Numbered from the stretch's first letter, positions 40,455-50,346 are shown. The stretch is 64,000 bases of DNA from Agrococcus baldri (GCA_900114805.1 FOZN01000003.1:619670-683669), one strand, 5' to 3'. A program made the numbers and translations. The notes: generated by a model from the sequence alone, not told the origin.

Positions 40455-41468
40455 ATGGTCTCGGATCGCGGCCTCGAGGTCCTTCGCGCGATCGTGCAGG
40501 ACTACGTGGCGCTGCGCGAGCCGGTCGGCTCGAAGTCGATCGTCGAGCGGCACGCCTTCGGCGTCTCCGCCGCCACCATCCGCGGCGACATGGCGCTGCT
40601 GGAGGAGGAGGAGCTGATCGTCGCTCCGCACACCTCGTCCGGTCGCGTGCCCACCGACAAGGGCTACCGGGTGTTCGTCGACCGGCTGCAGCGCATGCAG
40701 CCCCTGACGCACGCGCAGCGCGTCGGCATCACCCGCTTCCTCGACGAGGCGGTCGACCGTGCCGACGTGCTCGATCGCACCGCGCGGCTGCTCTCGCAGC
40801 TGACCAACCAGGTCGCGCTCGTGCAGGTGCCGATCCGTCGGCACACGCTCGTGCGGCGCGTCGAGCTGGTCGCGGTCGTCGAGCACAAGCTGCTGGCGGT
40901 GCTCATCCTCGACTCCGGCCGGGTCGAGCAGCGGGTGGTCGACGCGCAGCAGCGCATCGAGCCCGAGGAGGCCACCGCGCTCGGCCGCGCCTTCACCGAG
41001 ACGGTGGCCGAGCAGGCGCCGGCCGAGGCCGTCCAGCGCCTGGCCGGCGCAGCCGCATCCGCCCCAGCCTCTCTGCGCGCGGCGACCGCCGCCGTCGCGC
41101 AGGCGCTCACCGAGATGCTGCAGACCGGCGGCGGCGACCGCATCGTGATGGCCGGTGCCTCGCACCTGGTGCGCGAGGAGCGGGACTTCCAGGGCACCGT
41201 CACCCCGGTGCTCGACGCCATCGAGGAGCAGGTGACGCTGCTGCGGCTCTTCGACGAGATGGGCGCGGAGGGAGAGGTCGCGACCCGCATCGGGCGCGAG
41301 CTCACCGGGGCGCTGGGGGAGGCGTCCGTCGTCGCCTCCACCTACAGCACCGACGGCATCGAGGGCCACGTAGGCGTCCTCGGGCCGACCAGGATGGATT
41401 ACGCAGGGAACATGGCCGCGGTGCGCGCAGTTGCGCGCTACCTGACGCGGCTGCTGAGCGAGGACTGA
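40455..41468 (+). CDS. hrcA: Heat-inducible repressor HrcA
   Basis: Product of 337 aa from ATG 40455 with GAGAGGAGC upstream. The winged helix is typical (LEVLRAIVQDYVALREPVGSKSIVERHAFGVSAATIRGDMALLEEEELIVAPHTSSGRVPTDKGYRVFVDRL) and the GAF-like domain ends in VGVLGPTRMDYAGNMAAVRAVARYLTRLL. HrcA with GroEL represses CIRCE-controlled chaperone genes. It is followed 0 nt later by dnaJ. A CIRCE-like site sits on its own promoter. Confidence 0.96.
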   Translation: MVSDRGLEVLRAIVQDYVALREPVGSKSIVERHAFGVSAATIRGDMALLEEEELIVAPHTSSGRVPTDKGYRVFVDRLQRMQPLTHAQRVGITRFLDEAVDRADVLDRTARLLSQLTNQVALVQVPIRRHTLVRRVELVAVVEHKLLAVLILDSGRVEQRVVDAQQRIEPEEATALGRAFTETVAEQAPAEAVQRLAGAAASAPASLRAATAAVAQALTEMLQTGGGDRIVMAGASHLVREERDFQGTVTPVLDAIEEQVTLLRLFDEMGAEGEVATRIGRELTGALGEASVVASTYSTDGIEGHVGVLGPTRMDYAGNMAAVRAVARYLTRLLSED

Positions 41469-42566
41469 GTGACAGACCACTACGAGACCCTCGGCGTCGC
41501 GCGCGACGCCGGCCAGGACGAGATCAAGAAGGCCTACCGCAGGCTCGCCCGCGAGCTGCACCCGGATGTGAACCCGAGTGGGGATGCGGCGGAGCGGTTC
41601 AAGGACGTCACGCACGCCTACGACGTGCTGGGCGACGCGCAGTCGCGCGCGGAGTACGACCGCGGCCCCATGCCCGGCATGGGCGGCGCGGGCGGCTTCG
41701 GCTTCGGCGACATCTTCGAGCAGTTCTTCGGCGGCGGCGGGCGCTCGAGCGGCCCGCGCTCGCGGAGGCAGCCCGGGCAGGACAGCCTGCTGCGCGTCGA
41801 CCTCGACCTGGCCGACGTGGTCTTCGGCGTGCACCGCGAGCTGCGCGTGCAGACGGCGGTGCTGTGCGAGACCTGCGACGGCGCCGCCACCGCGCCCGGC
41901 ACCAGCCCCGAGCGCTGCACCCAGTGCGGCGGCTCCGGTCACGTGCAGCGGCAGGTGCGCTCGCTGCTCGGCAACGTCGTCACCAACCAGCCGTGCACCA
42001 TCTGCCAGGGCTTCGGCACCGTGATCCCGCAGCCCTGCCACACCTGCGCCGGCCACGGCCGCGTGCGCGCCGAGCGCACCATCCCGATCGACATCCCCGC
42101 CGGCGTCGACACCGGCCTGCGCATCCAGCTGCCCGGTCAGGGCGAGGTGGGTGAGGGCGGCGGCCCCGCCGGCACCCTCTACCTCGAGATCAACGTGCGC
42201 CACCACGACGTGTTCAGCCGCGACGGCGACGACCTCCTCGGCACCCTCGAGGTGTCGATGCCGGATGCGGCGCTCGGCGCCCGCGCGACGGTCGAGGGCA
42301 TCGACGGCCCGGTCGACGTCGAGGTGCGCCAGGGCATCCAGTCGGGCGACGTCATCACCATCGGCGACCGCGGCGTGACCCGCCTGCGCGGCGCCGGCCG
42401 AGGCGATCTCAAACTGGGCGTGCAGGTGGTGACGCCGACGAAGACGGACCGGCGCACCGAGGAGCTGCTGCGCGAGCTGAAGGAGCGCACCCGCGCGCCC
42501 GAGCCGCAGCTGGCGCAGTTCAAGCAGGGCCTGTTCGCGAAGATGCGCGACCGCTTCCACCTCTGA
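41469..42566 (+). CDS. dnaJ: Chaperone protein DnaJ
   Basis: Product of 365 aa from GTG 41469, abutting hrcA. J domain with HPD (31-33), Gly/Phe-rich segment ([22 protein letters not shown]), four zinc repeats [24 protein letters not shown] and CHTCAGHG (the first lacks the final Gly), and the C-terminal substrate domains. It stimulates DnaK ATPase. This is the DnaJ2-type copy that actinobacteria place after hrcA; grpE and dnaK are not here. Confidence 0.97.
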   Translation: MTDHYETLGVARDAGQDEIKKAYRRLARELHPDVNPSGDAAERFKDVTHAYDVLGDAQSRAEYDRGPMPGMGGAGGFGFGDIFEQFFGGGGRSSGPRSRRQPGQDSLLRVDLDLADVVFGVHRELRVQTAVLCETCDGAATAPGTSPERCTQCGGSGHVQRQVRSLLGNVVTNQPCTICQGFGTVIPQPCHTCAGHGRVRAERTIPIDIPAGVDTGLRIQLPGQGEVGEGGGPAGTLYLEINVRHHDVFSRDGDDLLGTLEVSMPDAALGARATVEGIDGPVDVEVRQGIQSGDVITIGDRGVTRLRGAGRGDLKLGVQVVTPTKTDRRTEELLRELKERTRAPEPQLAQFKQGLFAKMRDRFHL

Positions 42567-43291
42567 TGGCCCACTGCTACTGGCACGACGCGCTCGCGGG
42601 CGCGGCCGCCGGCGACCTCGTCACGCTGACGGGCGAGGAGGCGCACCACGCCGCTGTCGTCTCGCGGATGCGCCGGGGCGAGCGGGTGCTGCTCAGCGAC
42701 GGTGCCGGGGTGCTCGCGGAGGGCGTGATCGACCGGGCCGAGCGCGAGGGCGTCCACGTCGTGCTGCAGGAGGTGCGCGTCGTGCCCGCGCCGAGTCCGC
42801 GCATCGGTCTGGCGCAAGCGCTCGCCAAGGGCGACCGCGCCGAGCTCGCGGTGCAGGCCTCGACCGAGTTGGGCGTCGACGCGATCGTGCCGTGGCAGGC
42901 GCGCCGCAGCGTCGTGCAGTGGAAGGGCGAGCGGGGCGAGAAGTCGCTCGATCGCTGGCGGAAGGTGGTGCGGGAAGCCGGCAAGCAGGCGATCCGCGCC
43001 CGCCTGCCCGAGGTGGGCGCCGCCGTCGACACCGCGGGGCTCGCGGCGCTGGCGGAGGATTGGCAGCTGCTCGTGCTCGAGCCCACCGCATCCGTCTCGA
43101 TCCTCGAGGTGCCGATCGAGCGCGACGCGCTGCTCATCGTGGGGCCAGAGGGCGGCATCGACCTGGGCGAGCTCGAGGCGCTCGAGGCGGCCGGCGCCGT
43201 GCCGGTGCGCATGGGCGAGCACGTGCTGCGCACCTCGACCGCCGGGCTCGCGGGCATCGTCGCGCTCTCGGCGCGGCTCGGCCGCTGGTGA
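42566..43291 (+). CDS. rsmE: 16S rRNA (uracil-1498-N3)-methyltransferase
   Basis: Product of 241 aa; ATG shares its A with the dnaJ stop. The PUA-like N-terminus (DLVTLTGEEAHHAAVVSRMRRGERVLLSDG) and the SPOUT domain with deep knot (LLIVGPEGGIDLGELEAL, then RMGEHVLRTSTAGLAGIVALSA) are typical. It uses SAM to methylate m3U1498 of 16S rRNA. Part of the hrcA operon. Confidence 0.95.
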   Translation: MAHCYWHDALAGAAAGDLVTLTGEEAHHAAVVSRMRRGERVLLSDGAGVLAEGVIDRAEREGVHVVLQEVRVVPAPSPRIGLAQALAKGDRAELAVQASTELGVDAIVPWQARRSVVQWKGERGEKSLDRWRKVVREAGKQAIRARLPEVGAAVDTAGLAALAEDWQLLVLEPTASVSILEVPIERDALLIVGPEGGIDLGELEALEAAGAVPVRMGEHVLRTSTAGLAGIVALSARLGRW

Positions 43292-43318
43292 GCCAGGACG
43301 CTCCGAGCGGTGCGAAGG

Positions 43319-43324
43319 TAGGCT
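43319..43324 (+). promoter_or_regulatory. -10 box, leaderless start of the HIT gene
   Basis: TAGGCT, 6 nt, then ATG 43331; suggests an extra promoter inside the hrcA-era run. Confidence 0.55.
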
Positions 43325-43330
43325 GACGGC

Positions 43331-43675
43331 ATGGCTGAGAGCACCGTGTTCGAGAAGATCATCGCGCGCGAGATCCCCGCGGAGATCGTGCTCGAGAACG
43401 ACCGCATCATCGCGTTCACCGACATCGCGCCGAAGGCCCCCATGCACGTGCTGGTGGTGCCGAAGACGCCGCAGTACCGCGACGTGGTCGAGCTGGCCGC
43501 CGGCGACCCCGAGCTGCTCGGGGAGATCGTGCAGGCGGCGCAGGCGATCGCGCGCGAGCGGGCGGAGGGCGACTTCCGGCTCGTGTTCAACACCGGCGAG
43601 CTCGCCGGGCAGACGGTGTTCCACGCGCACGCGCACGTGCTCGCAGGAACCCTTGGAGAGGACTCGCTTGCCTGA
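43331..43675 (+). CDS. HIT-family hydrolase (HinT-like)
   Basis: Product of 114 aa. HIT motif HAHAHV with His98, His100 and His102 (FHAHAHVLAG); the N-terminal FEKIIAREIPAEIVLENDRIIAFTDIAPKAPMHVLVVPK is typical of HinT. Hydrolyses purine nucleotide phosphoramidates such as aminoacyl-AMP. Its stop lies inside the phoH start region. Confidence 0.94.
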   Translation: MAESTVFEKIIAREIPAEIVLENDRIIAFTDIAPKAPMHVLVVPKTPQYRDVVELAAGDPELLGEIVQAAQAIARERAEGDFRLVFNTGELAGQTVFHAHAHVLAGTLGEDSLA

Positions 43676-44693
43676 CGCAACGCAGTCGATCGAGATCGAC
43701 GGCATCGAGATGGTGCGGCTGCTGGGGCCGCAGGACCGGCTGCTCACGCGCCTCGAGCACGAGCACCCCGACGTGCAGGTGGCAGTGCGGGGCAACCAGG
43801 TCACGCTCACCGGCCCGGAGGAGGACGTCGAGGTCGCCCGCCGGCTGGTGCAGGAGCTCGTCGACCTGGTGCGACAGGGCACCCAGCTGACCGGCACCGA
43901 GGTGGGCGAGGGCTCGCGCATCCTGCGGCAGGACTCCTCACGCAGCCTCTCCGACGCGATCGGCGAGGTGATCCTCACCTCCAAGGGCAAGTCGATCCGC
44001 GCGAAGACCGAGGGGCAGCGCGCCTACGTCGAGGCGATCGAGGCGAGCACCATCGTGTTCGGCATCGGTCCCGCCGGCACCGGCAAGACCTACCTGGCGA
44101 TGGCCAAGGCGGTGCAGGCGCTGCACCGCAAGGAGGTCAACCGCATCATCCTCACGCGGCCCGCGGTCGAGGCCGGCGAGCGGCTGGGCTTCCTGCCCGG
44201 CACGCTCACCGACAAGATCGACCCCTACCTGCGGCCGCTGTACGACGCGCTGAACGAGATGATGGACCCCGAGCTGCTGCCGAAGCTGCTCGCCACCGGC
44301 GTCGTCGAGGTGGCGCCGCTCGCGTACATGCGCGGCCGCACGCTGAACGACTCCTTCATCGTGCTCGACGAGGCGCAGAACACCAGTCCGGAGCAGATGA
44401 AGATGTTCCTCACGCGCCTCGGCTTCGGCTCGAAGATGGTCGTCACCGGCGACGCGACGCAGGTCGACCTGCCTGCGGGCACCTCGGGGCTGCAGGTGGC
44501 GAAGAGCGTGCTGGGCCGCATCGACGACATCCACTTCGCCGAGCTCACCAGCGCCGACGTGGTGCGGCACACGCTCGTGGGCGCGATCGTCGACGCCTAC
44601 ACCGAGCACGACCAGCGGCAGATGGCGCGGCAGGCACGCAAGGGGCAGCAGAACCACCGTGCCCAGGAGCATCACCGAGGAAGGCGCGGCTGA
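43668..44693 (+). CDS. phoH: PhoH-family ATPase
   Basis: Product of 341 aa from TTG 43668, chosen for GGAGAGG 6 nt upstream; TTG 43653 is possible. It has an N-terminal KH-like region, Walker A GPAGTGKT (134-141), [21 protein letters not shown] and Walker [41 protein letters not shown]. PhoH-like proteins are predicted RNA-acting ATPases and are regularly found next to ybeY. The start overlaps the HIT stop. Confidence 0.93.
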   Translation: MPDATQSIEIDGIEMVRLLGPQDRLLTRLEHEHPDVQVAVRGNQVTLTGPEEDVEVARRLVQELVDLVRQGTQLTGTEVGEGSRILRQDSSRSLSDAIGEVILTSKGKSIRAKTEGQRAYVEAIEASTIVFGIGPAGTGKTYLAMAKAVQALHRKEVNRIILTRPAVEAGERLGFLPGTLTDKIDPYLRPLYDALNEMMDPELLPKLLATGVVEVAPLAYMRGRTLNDSFIVLDEAQNTSPEQMKMFLTRLGFGSKMVVTGDATQVDLPAGTSGLQVAKSVLGRIDDIHFAELTSADVVRHTLVGAIVDAYTEHDQRQMARQARKGQQNHRAQEHHRGRRG

Positions 44694-45184
44694 TGGCCAT
44701 CGACATCCTCAACGAGTCCGGCGCCGAGGTCGATGAGGCGCAGCTGCTGCGCCTGGTCGCCTTCGACCTCGAGAAGCTCTTCGTGCACCCCGACGCCGAG
44801 GTCTCGATCGCGCTCGTCGACGTCGCGACGATGGAGCAGCTGCACGTGCAGTGGATGGACGAGCCGGGCCCGACCGACGTGCTCTCCTTCCCGATGGACG
44901 AGCTGCGACCCGGCTCGCTCGATCGCATGACCCCCGCCGGCCTGCTGGGCGATATCGTGCTCTGCCCCGACGTCGCCGCCGAGCAGGCGAAGGACGCCCG
45001 GCACAGCCTCATGACCGAGCTGCGCCTGCTCACCACCCACGGCCTGCTGCACCTGCTCGGCTTCGACCACGCCGAGCCGGCCGACCGCGACGAGATGTTC
45101 ACGCTGCAGGACAAGCTGCTGGCCGCCTTCGACGACCGCGAGCGCAGTGCGCAGGGCGAACCCGGGCCGGGCCGCACCGCCTGA
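44693..45184 (+). CDS. ybeY: Endoribonuclease YbeY
   Basis: Product of 163 aa; ATG shares its A with the phoH stop. The metal-binding motif [12 protein letters not shown] places His at 116, 120 and 126; [11 protein letters not shown] and [11 protein letters not shown] are typical. YbeY takes part in 16S rRNA 3' maturation and ribosome quality control. Coupled to the CorC gene by TGATG. Confidence 0.96.
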   Translation: MAIDILNESGAEVDEAQLLRLVAFDLEKLFVHPDAEVSIALVDVATMEQLHVQWMDEPGPTDVLSFPMDELRPGSLDRMTPAGLLGDIVLCPDVAAEQAKDARHSLMTELRLLTTHGLLHLLGFDHAEPADRDEMFTLQDKLLAAFDDRERSAQGEPGPGRTA

Positions 45185-46464
45185 TGTTCGAAACGCTCCT
45201 CTTCGTCGGCGCGGCGCTGCTGGTCGCCTTCGGCGCCTGGCTCGCCGCCTGCGACGCGGCGCTGAGCGTCGTCTCGCGCGCCGAGCTGCAGGCGGCGGCC
45301 GGGCAGGCCCGGCGCGGCAGGGCGATGCTCGCCATCGCCGACGACCTGCGCAGCCACAGCATGACGCTGCAGTTCGGCCGCATCATGTGCGAGACGGTCG
45401 CCGCGGTGCTCATCACGCTCGCAGTCGACTCGCTCGTGGTCGAGTGGTGGATCACGCTGCTCGTCGCCGGCGGCGCCATGATCGTCATCTCCTTCGTCCT
45501 GGTCGGCTCCAGCCCACGAGCGGTCGGCCGCACCCACGCCGTCGGCCTGCTGCGCGCATCCGCCGGCTTCATCCGCTTCTGGCGGGTGCTGAGCGGGCCG
45601 ATCGCCTCGCTGGTCGTGACGATCGGCGACAAGGTGACGCCAGGCAGGCAGCGCGAGACCGCGTTCTCGACCGAGGCGCAGCTGCTGTCGATGGTCGACG
45701 CGGCCACCGAGAGCGAGGTGCTCGAGGACGACGATCGCGAGCTCATCCACTCGATCTTCGAGTTCAACGAGACGCTCGTGCGCGAGGTGATGGTGCCGCG
45801 GCCCGACATGATCGTCGTCGAGCGCGACACCAGCGCGCAGGACGCGCTGCGGCAGTTCCTCGACAACGGCCTCTCGCGCATGCCCGTGGTGGGGGAGTCG
45901 ACCGACGAGATCGACGGCATCCTCTACCTGCGCGACGTCGTGCGCAGCCGCACCTGGCGCCCCGACGCGGTCGAGACCGCCGCCGAGCTCGCGCGTCCGG
46001 CGATCCTGGTGCCCGAGTCGAAGAAGGCCGACGACACGCTCGCGCTCATGCAGGCCGAGCGGATGCACGTGGCGATGGTCGTCGACGAGTACGGCGGCAT
46101 CGCGGGCCTGGTGACGCTCGAGGACCTCGTGGAGGAGCTCGTCGGCGAGATCCACGACGAGCACGATCGCGGGCGCGCAGAGGCGGTGGACGCCGGCGAG
46201 GGCGTCTGGCACGTCTCCGCCCGGCTGCAGATCGACGAGCTCGGCGACCTGTTCGGGCTCAACCTGGACGACGAGGACGTCGACACGGTCGGCGGCCTGA
46301 TGCAGAAGGAGCTCGGCCGCATCGCCGAGCTCGGCGACGTCGTCACGGTCGAGGGGCTGCGCCTCGAGGTGCGCTCGCTCGACGGACGCGGCCGCAGCGC
46401 CGGCGAGATGGCGGTGCAGCGCGTGGCCGAGCCGGCCCCGCGCACGGGCGAAGGAGCATCATGA
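45184..46464 (+). CDS. CorC/HlyC-type CBS-domain membrane protein
   Basis: Product of 426 aa. A DUF21/CNNM membrane domain (four hydrophobic segments, about 1-150) precedes a CBS pair (VMVPRPDMIVVERDTSAQDALRQFLDNGLSRMPVVGES; LALMQAERMHVAMVVDEYGGIAGLVTLEDLVEELVGEI) and the CorC_HlyC domain (WHVSARLQIDELGDLFGLNL). Relatives act in Mg2+/Co2+ efflux and older annotations call them hemolysins. In this operon position it is standard in actinobacteria. Confidence 0.94.
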   Translation: MFETLLFVGAALLVAFGAWLAACDAALSVVSRAELQAAAGQARRGRAMLAIADDLRSHSMTLQFGRIMCETVAAVLITLAVDSLVVEWWITLLVAGGAMIVISFVLVGSSPRAVGRTHAVGLLRASAGFIRFWRVLSGPIASLVVTIGDKVTPGRQRETAFSTEAQLLSMVDAATESEVLEDDDRELIHSIFEFNETLVREVMVPRPDMIVVERDTSAQDALRQFLDNGLSRMPVVGESTDEIDGILYLRDVVRSRTWRPDAVETAAELARPAILVPESKKADDTLALMQAERMHVAMVVDEYGGIAGLVTLEDLVEELVGEIHDEHDRGRAEAVDAGEGVWHVSARLQIDELGDLFGLNLDDEDVDTVGGLMQKELGRIAELGDVVTVEGLRLEVRSLDGRGRSAGEMAVQRVAEPAPRTGEGAS

Positions 46465-47468
46465 TGGAGCACGATCAGCAGGGCGACCAGCACGAGGACG
46501 CTGCGCACGAGGACGCGGCGAACGAGGACACCGCGCCCGAGGACACCGGGCGCGCCGCGCAGCAGGCAGCGGAGCGCGCGGAGCGCCACCGCAGCGGCTT
46601 CGTCACCTTCGTGGGCCGCCCGAACGCCGGCAAATCGACGCTCATGAACGCGCTGGTGGGCGAGAAGATCGCCATCACCTCGTCGAAGCCGCAGACCACC
46701 AGGCACGCCATCCGCGGCGTCGTGCACCGTGACGACGCGCAGCTCGTGATCGTCGACACCCCCGGCATGCACAAGCCGCGCACCCTGCTGGGGCAGCGGC
46801 TCAACTCGGTCGTGAAGACCACGCTCGGCGACGTCGACGTGATCTGCCTGTGCATCCCCGCCGACGAGCCGATCGGCCCGGGCGACCGCTACATCGACCA
46901 GCAGCTCGAGGGCTTCCCGCGCGCGCGGAAGATCGCCATCGTGACCAAGACCGACCGCGCCTCCAAGAAGGCGGTGGCCGCGCAGCTGCTGGCGGTCTCC
47001 GAGCTGCGCGAGTGGGATGCCATCGTGCCGATCTCGTCGGTGAAGGGGAGCCAGCTCGACGTGCTCGTCGACCAGCTCGTCGCGCTGCTGCCGGTCGGCC
47101 CGCCGCTCTACGAGGCCGACACCACCACCGAGGAGTCGCTCAGCGTGCGGCTCGCCGAGCTCATCCGCGAGGCGGCGCTCGAGGGCGTGCGCGACGAGCT
47201 GCCGCACTCGATCATGGTCACGATCGACGACATCGTGCCGCGCGAGGGCCGCGACCTCACCGACGTCTACGCCAACCTCTGGGTCGAGCGCGACAGCCAG
47301 AAGGGCATCATCATCGGCAAGGGCGGTTCGCGCCTGCGGCAGGTGGGGGCGGATGCGCGGGCCGAGATCGAGCGCACGCTCGGCACCCAGGTGCACCTCG
47401 ACCTGCGCGTCAAGGTGGCGAAGGAGTGGCAGGGCGATCCGAAGCAGCTGGGCCGCTTCGGCTTCTGA
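46461..47468 (+). CDS. era: GTPase Era
   Basis: Product of 335 aa from ATG 46461, overlapping the CorC stop; ATG 46464 is possible. The first ~45 residues are an Asp/Glu/His-rich extension with HEDAAHEDAANEDT-type repeats that typical Era (about 300 aa) lacks. G1 is GRPNAGKST (52-60), G3 DTPG (99-102), G4 TKTD (162-165, replacing NKxD) and the C-terminal KH domain holds IIIGKGGSRLRQVG. Era binds 16S rRNA 3' end during 30S assembly. Confidence 0.96.
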   Translation: MMEHDQQGDQHEDAAHEDAANEDTAPEDTGRAAQQAAERAERHRSGFVTFVGRPNAGKSTLMNALVGEKIAITSSKPQTTRHAIRGVVHRDDAQLVIVDTPGMHKPRTLLGQRLNSVVKTTLGDVDVICLCIPADEPIGPGDRYIDQQLEGFPRARKIAIVTKTDRASKKAVAAQLLAVSELREWDAIVPISSVKGSQLDVLVDQLVALLPVGPPLYEADTTTEESLSVRLAELIREAALEGVRDELPHSIMVTIDDIVPREGRDLTDVYANLWVERDSQKGIIIGKGGSRLRQVGADARAEIERTLGTQVHLDLRVKVAKEWQGDPKQLGRFGF

Positions 47469-47531
47469 TCCGCGCCTCCGCCCAGCGGATGATTCCGGAC
47501 TGGGAACCCGACTCCGGCGCCGCCGTCGCCC

Positions 47532-47537
47532 TAGCCT
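47532..47537 (+). promoter_or_regulatory. -10 box, leaderless start of the kinase gene
   Basis: TAGCCT, 6 nt, then ATG 47544. Confidence 0.55.
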
Positions 47538-47543
47538 GAAGCC

Positions 47544-48785
47544 ATGTCCACCGAGGTGAGCCCGGAGGCCGAGCCCGCCTCGGCGGCCGCGCCGACGCAT
47601 CCGCCGGCCCGCCCGTGGATCGACCGCTCGGCGTTGAAGGCCGACGGCATCCTGGCCGCCGTCACCGTCGGCGTGCTCGCCATCCCCTCGCTGCTGCTGG
47701 CGATCGTGATGACCGAGAGCATCCAGTGGGCGCTGTCGCTCGCGGTGACGGCCGCGATCATCGTCGCCATCCTGCTGCGCCGCACCCGCCCGGTGCTGGC
47801 GCTGGCCGGGCTGACGCTGCTCGCCCTCGCTCACGTCGCGATGCACGCGTGGATGTATCCGGTCTGGTTCGGCGTGCTCGTGGTGCTCTACTCGGTCGGC
47901 CGCTTCAGCCGCTGGCCGGGCAGGCTCATGGGCTTCGGCCTCGCCCTCATCGCGTCTCTGCTCGCGGCCTACTGGCTGGTGGTCGAGACCTCCGTGCAGG
48001 GCGTCGAGACCGTGGTCGGCGTGCTCGACGTGCTGGCGTTCCTCTGGATCCCGCCGATGCTGCTGTTCAGCGTCGCCATCCTCACCGGCTGGGGCGTCGC
48101 GGCCGTCGACCGCTCGACTGCCGCGACGCAGGTCGCGCAGGTGTCGCTGCGGCGCGCCGACCAGGAGGAGGAGCGCGCGGCGCTCGCCCGTGACATGCAC
48201 GATGTCGTCGCGCACTCGCTCGCGGTGGTGATCGCGCAGGCCAACGGCGCGCGCTACACGCAGGACCCGGTCGCGAAGGACGCCTCGCTCGCGTCGATCG
48301 CGAGCACCGCGAAGGAGGCGCTCGGCGACGTGCGGCTGCTGCTCGCGCAGCTGCGGCACACCGAGGCGCCCGACCCGATCGCGTCGCTCGCCGGTGTCGA
48401 TGCACTCATCGAGCGGATGCGTGAGGCCGGCCTCGACGTGCGGCTCGAGCGGGCGGGCGAGCCCGTCCCGCTGCCGCGCACGGCCGACATCGCCGCCTAC
48501 CGCATCCTGCAGGAGGCGCTCACGAACGCGCTGCGGCATGGCGACCGCGACCAGCCGGTGCACGTGCGGCTGCGCGGCGTGCCGCTGCCGGGCGGCCCCG
48601 GTGGCATCGTGGTCGACGTGCACAACCGCCTCATGACGGCGCTCGGCCAGCACGGACCGGGCCAGCCCGGTCACGGCGTGCGCGGCATGCACGAGCGCGC
48701 ACGCCTCGCCGGCGGCGAGGCGTGGACCGGCATCGAGGACGGCTGGTTCCGCGTGCGCGCGGCCTTCCCGGCCGGGCTGCAGTGA
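47544..48785 (+). CDS. Sensor histidine kinase (HisKA_3, NarL-type partner)
   Basis: Product of 413 aa. Four to six hydrophobic helices fill about residues 35-195, with no large extracellular sensor. The dimerisation helix carries the phospho-acceptor His219 in RDMHDVVAHSLAVVIAQANGARY, and the ATPase domain is short (ILQEALTNALRHG; GHGVRGMHERARLAGG). Typical actinobacterial DesK-like kinases sense membrane state; the stimulus here is unknown. The response regulator follows by 10 nt. Confidence 0.93.
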   Translation: MSTEVSPEAEPASAAAPTHPPARPWIDRSALKADGILAAVTVGVLAIPSLLLAIVMTESIQWALSLAVTAAIIVAILLRRTRPVLALAGLTLLALAHVAMHAWMYPVWFGVLVVLYSVGRFSRWPGRLMGFGLALIASLLAAYWLVVETSVQGVETVVGVLDVLAFLWIPPMLLFSVAILTGWGVAAVDRSTAATQVAQVSLRRADQEEERAALARDMHDVVAHSLAVVIAQANGARYTQDPVAKDASLASIASTAKEALGDVRLLLAQLRHTEAPDPIASLAGVDALIERMREAGLDVRLERAGEPVPLPRTADIAAYRILQEALTNALRHGDRDQPVHVRLRGVPLPGGPGGIVVDVHNRLMTALGQHGPGQPGHGVRGMHERARLAGGEAWTGIEDGWFRVRAAFPAGLQ

Positions 48786-48795
48786 GGGGACGGGC

Positions 48796-49443
48796 GTGAT
48801 CCGGGTACTGATCGTCGACGACCAGGCGCTGTTCCGCGGCGGCATCCGCATGCTGATCGAGTCGCAGCCCGACATGACGTGCGTGGGCGAGGCCGCCGAC
48901 GGGGCGCAGGCCGTGCGCCTCGCCGACGAGCAGCAGCCCGACGTGGTGCTGATGGACGTGCGGATGCCGGTGCTCGACGGCATCTCGGCCACCGCCCGCA
49001 TCGTCGCGGCCAGGCCGCAGAGCCGGGTGCTCGTGCTCACCACCTTCGACCTCGACGAGGCCGCGGCGCGCGCCATCCGGGCCGGCGCATCCGGCTTCAT
49101 CCTGAAGGACGCGGAGCCCGAGCTCGTGCTCGCGTCGGTGCGCACCGTGCACGCCGGCAACGAGGTGGTCGCCGCGAGCGCGACCCGCGAGCTGTTCAAG
49201 GCCTTCGGCGCGCAGCGCCGCTCGGCGCCGGCGGCCTTCGAAGCGCTCACCGACCGCGAGCGGCAGATCTTCGCCCTGGCGGCGAAGGGGCTCTCGAACA
49301 CCGAGATCGCCCGCAGCGAGTTCGTCTCGGAGGCGACCGTGAAGACCCACATCTCGCGCATCCTGACGAAGCTCGGACTTCGCGACCGCGTGCAGCTGGT
49401 CGTGTTCGCCTACGAGCACGGCCTCACCGGCGAGCGCGCCTGA
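48796..49443 (+). CDS. NarL/FixJ-type response regulator
   Basis: Product of 215 aa from GTG 48796. The receiver domain has Asp8/Asp9, phospho-acceptor Asp54 in VVLMDVRMP, Thr in VLTTFD and Lys in FILKDA. The LuxR-type helix-turn-helix is LTDRERQIFALAAKGLSNTEIARSEFVSEATVKTHISRILTKLGLRDRVQLVVFAYEHGL. It pairs with the upstream kinase. The ABC pair downstream (50347-52538) is a likely target, as in LiaRS/VraSR-type loci, but that is inference. Confidence 0.95.
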   Translation: MIRVLIVDDQALFRGGIRMLIESQPDMTCVGEAADGAQAVRLADEQQPDVVLMDVRMPVLDGISATARIVAARPQSRVLVLTTFDLDEAAARAIRAGASGFILKDAEPELVLASVRTVHAGNEVVAASATRELFKAFGAQRRSAPAAFEALTDRERQIFALAAKGLSNTEIARSEFVSEATVKTHISRILTKLGLRDRVQLVVFAYEHGLTGERA

Positions 49444-49518
49444 CCGGTGACCGAGCGCGCATGACCGGCGAGCGCGCCCGCTGTGGCTCGCCCAGCGACC
49501 GCAGGGCAGGATCGAGGC

Positions 49519-50289
49519 ATGCACATCGCTGAGTCCGGGCCGGCGGACGCACCGCCCCTCCTGCTGCTGCACGGCGGCGGCGTCGCCGGCTGGATGTGGC
49601 GACCGGTGCTCGAGGCGCTGCGCACGCCGGTCCGCGCGCTCGTGCCCGACCTGCCCGGTCACGGTGCCGACGCATCCGTCGACTACCGCTCGCACGACGA
49701 GACAGCCGCCGAGCTCGAGCGGCTGCTCGAGGACCGCGCGCCCGCGGGTGCGACGGTGGTGGGGTTCTCGCTCGGCGGGCAGCTCGCCGTGCTGCTCGCG
49801 GCCCGGCGGCCGGAGCTGGTCGCAGACGCTGTGGTGGTCAGCGCCCAGGCCAAGAGCATCGTCATGCCGCAGCTGACGCTCGCGATGCTCGCCGCCGCGG
49901 CCCCGCTGGCGAAGTGGCGCCGGTTCGCCCGGCTGCAGGCGAAGGAGCTGTTCGTGCCACAGGCGCTGCTGCCCGAGTACCTCGCCGACAGCGCGCGCAT
50001 CTCGAAGGCGACGCTGATCGCGAGCGTGGGGGAGAACCTGCGGTTCACCGTGCCGAGCGGATGGGCGAGGCCGGCCGAGCGGGCGGGCGCGGCCCCCAGC
50101 GCGCTCGTCGTCGTCGGTGCCGGGGAGCGGGCGCTGATGCGGGACTCGGCGCGCGTGCTGCACGAGGCGCGGGCCGGCAGCGAGCTGCGCGTCGTCGACG
50201 GCGTCGGCCACGGCCTGCCGCTGCAGCGGCCCGACCTCCTGGCAGGCATCCTGGACGAGCGGATCGCCCGCGCTCATCCCAGGGGATGA
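49519..50289 (+). CDS. Alpha/beta-hydrolase
   Basis: Product of 256 aa from ATG 49519 (an upstream in-frame start at 49483 looks unconvincing). The oxyanion region is LLLHGGGVAGWMW, nucleophile elbow GFSLGG (Ser), late acidic and His region VVDGVGHGLPLQRPDLL. Length and layout match cytosolic esterase/hydrolase members with a small helical lid (about 125-180). Substrate unknown. Lies between the two-component pair and the ABC genes. Confidence 0.9.
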   Translation: MHIAESGPADAPPLLLLHGGGVAGWMWRPVLEALRTPVRALVPDLPGHGADASVDYRSHDETAAELERLLEDRAPAGATVVGFSLGGQLAVLLAARRPELVADAVVVSAQAKSIVMPQLTLAMLAAAAPLAKWRRFARLQAKELFVPQALLPEYLADSARISKATLIASVGENLRFTVPSGWARPAERAGAAPSALVVVGAGERALMRDSARVLHEARAGSELRVVDGVGHGLPLQRPDLLAGILDERIARAHPRG

Positions 50290-50346
50290 TGCGGATCCGA
50301 CCAGCGCCTGACGATGCCGGCCCCGAGCTTCCGTTGAATGGGAACC

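Noticed and set aside
39057..42560. 1167-aa minus-strand open frame
   Set aside because: It crosses hemW, the DUF4870 gene, hrcA and dnaJ in antisense or wrong frame; no domain.
45924..49361. 1145-aa minus-strand open frame
   Set aside because: Antisense to corC, era and the two-component genes; shadow of GC-rich codons.
49443..49518. Tandem-like repeat of TGACCGG/GCGAGCGCGC after the response regulator
   Set aside because: Short imperfect GC repetition typical of the background composition; no clear unit.
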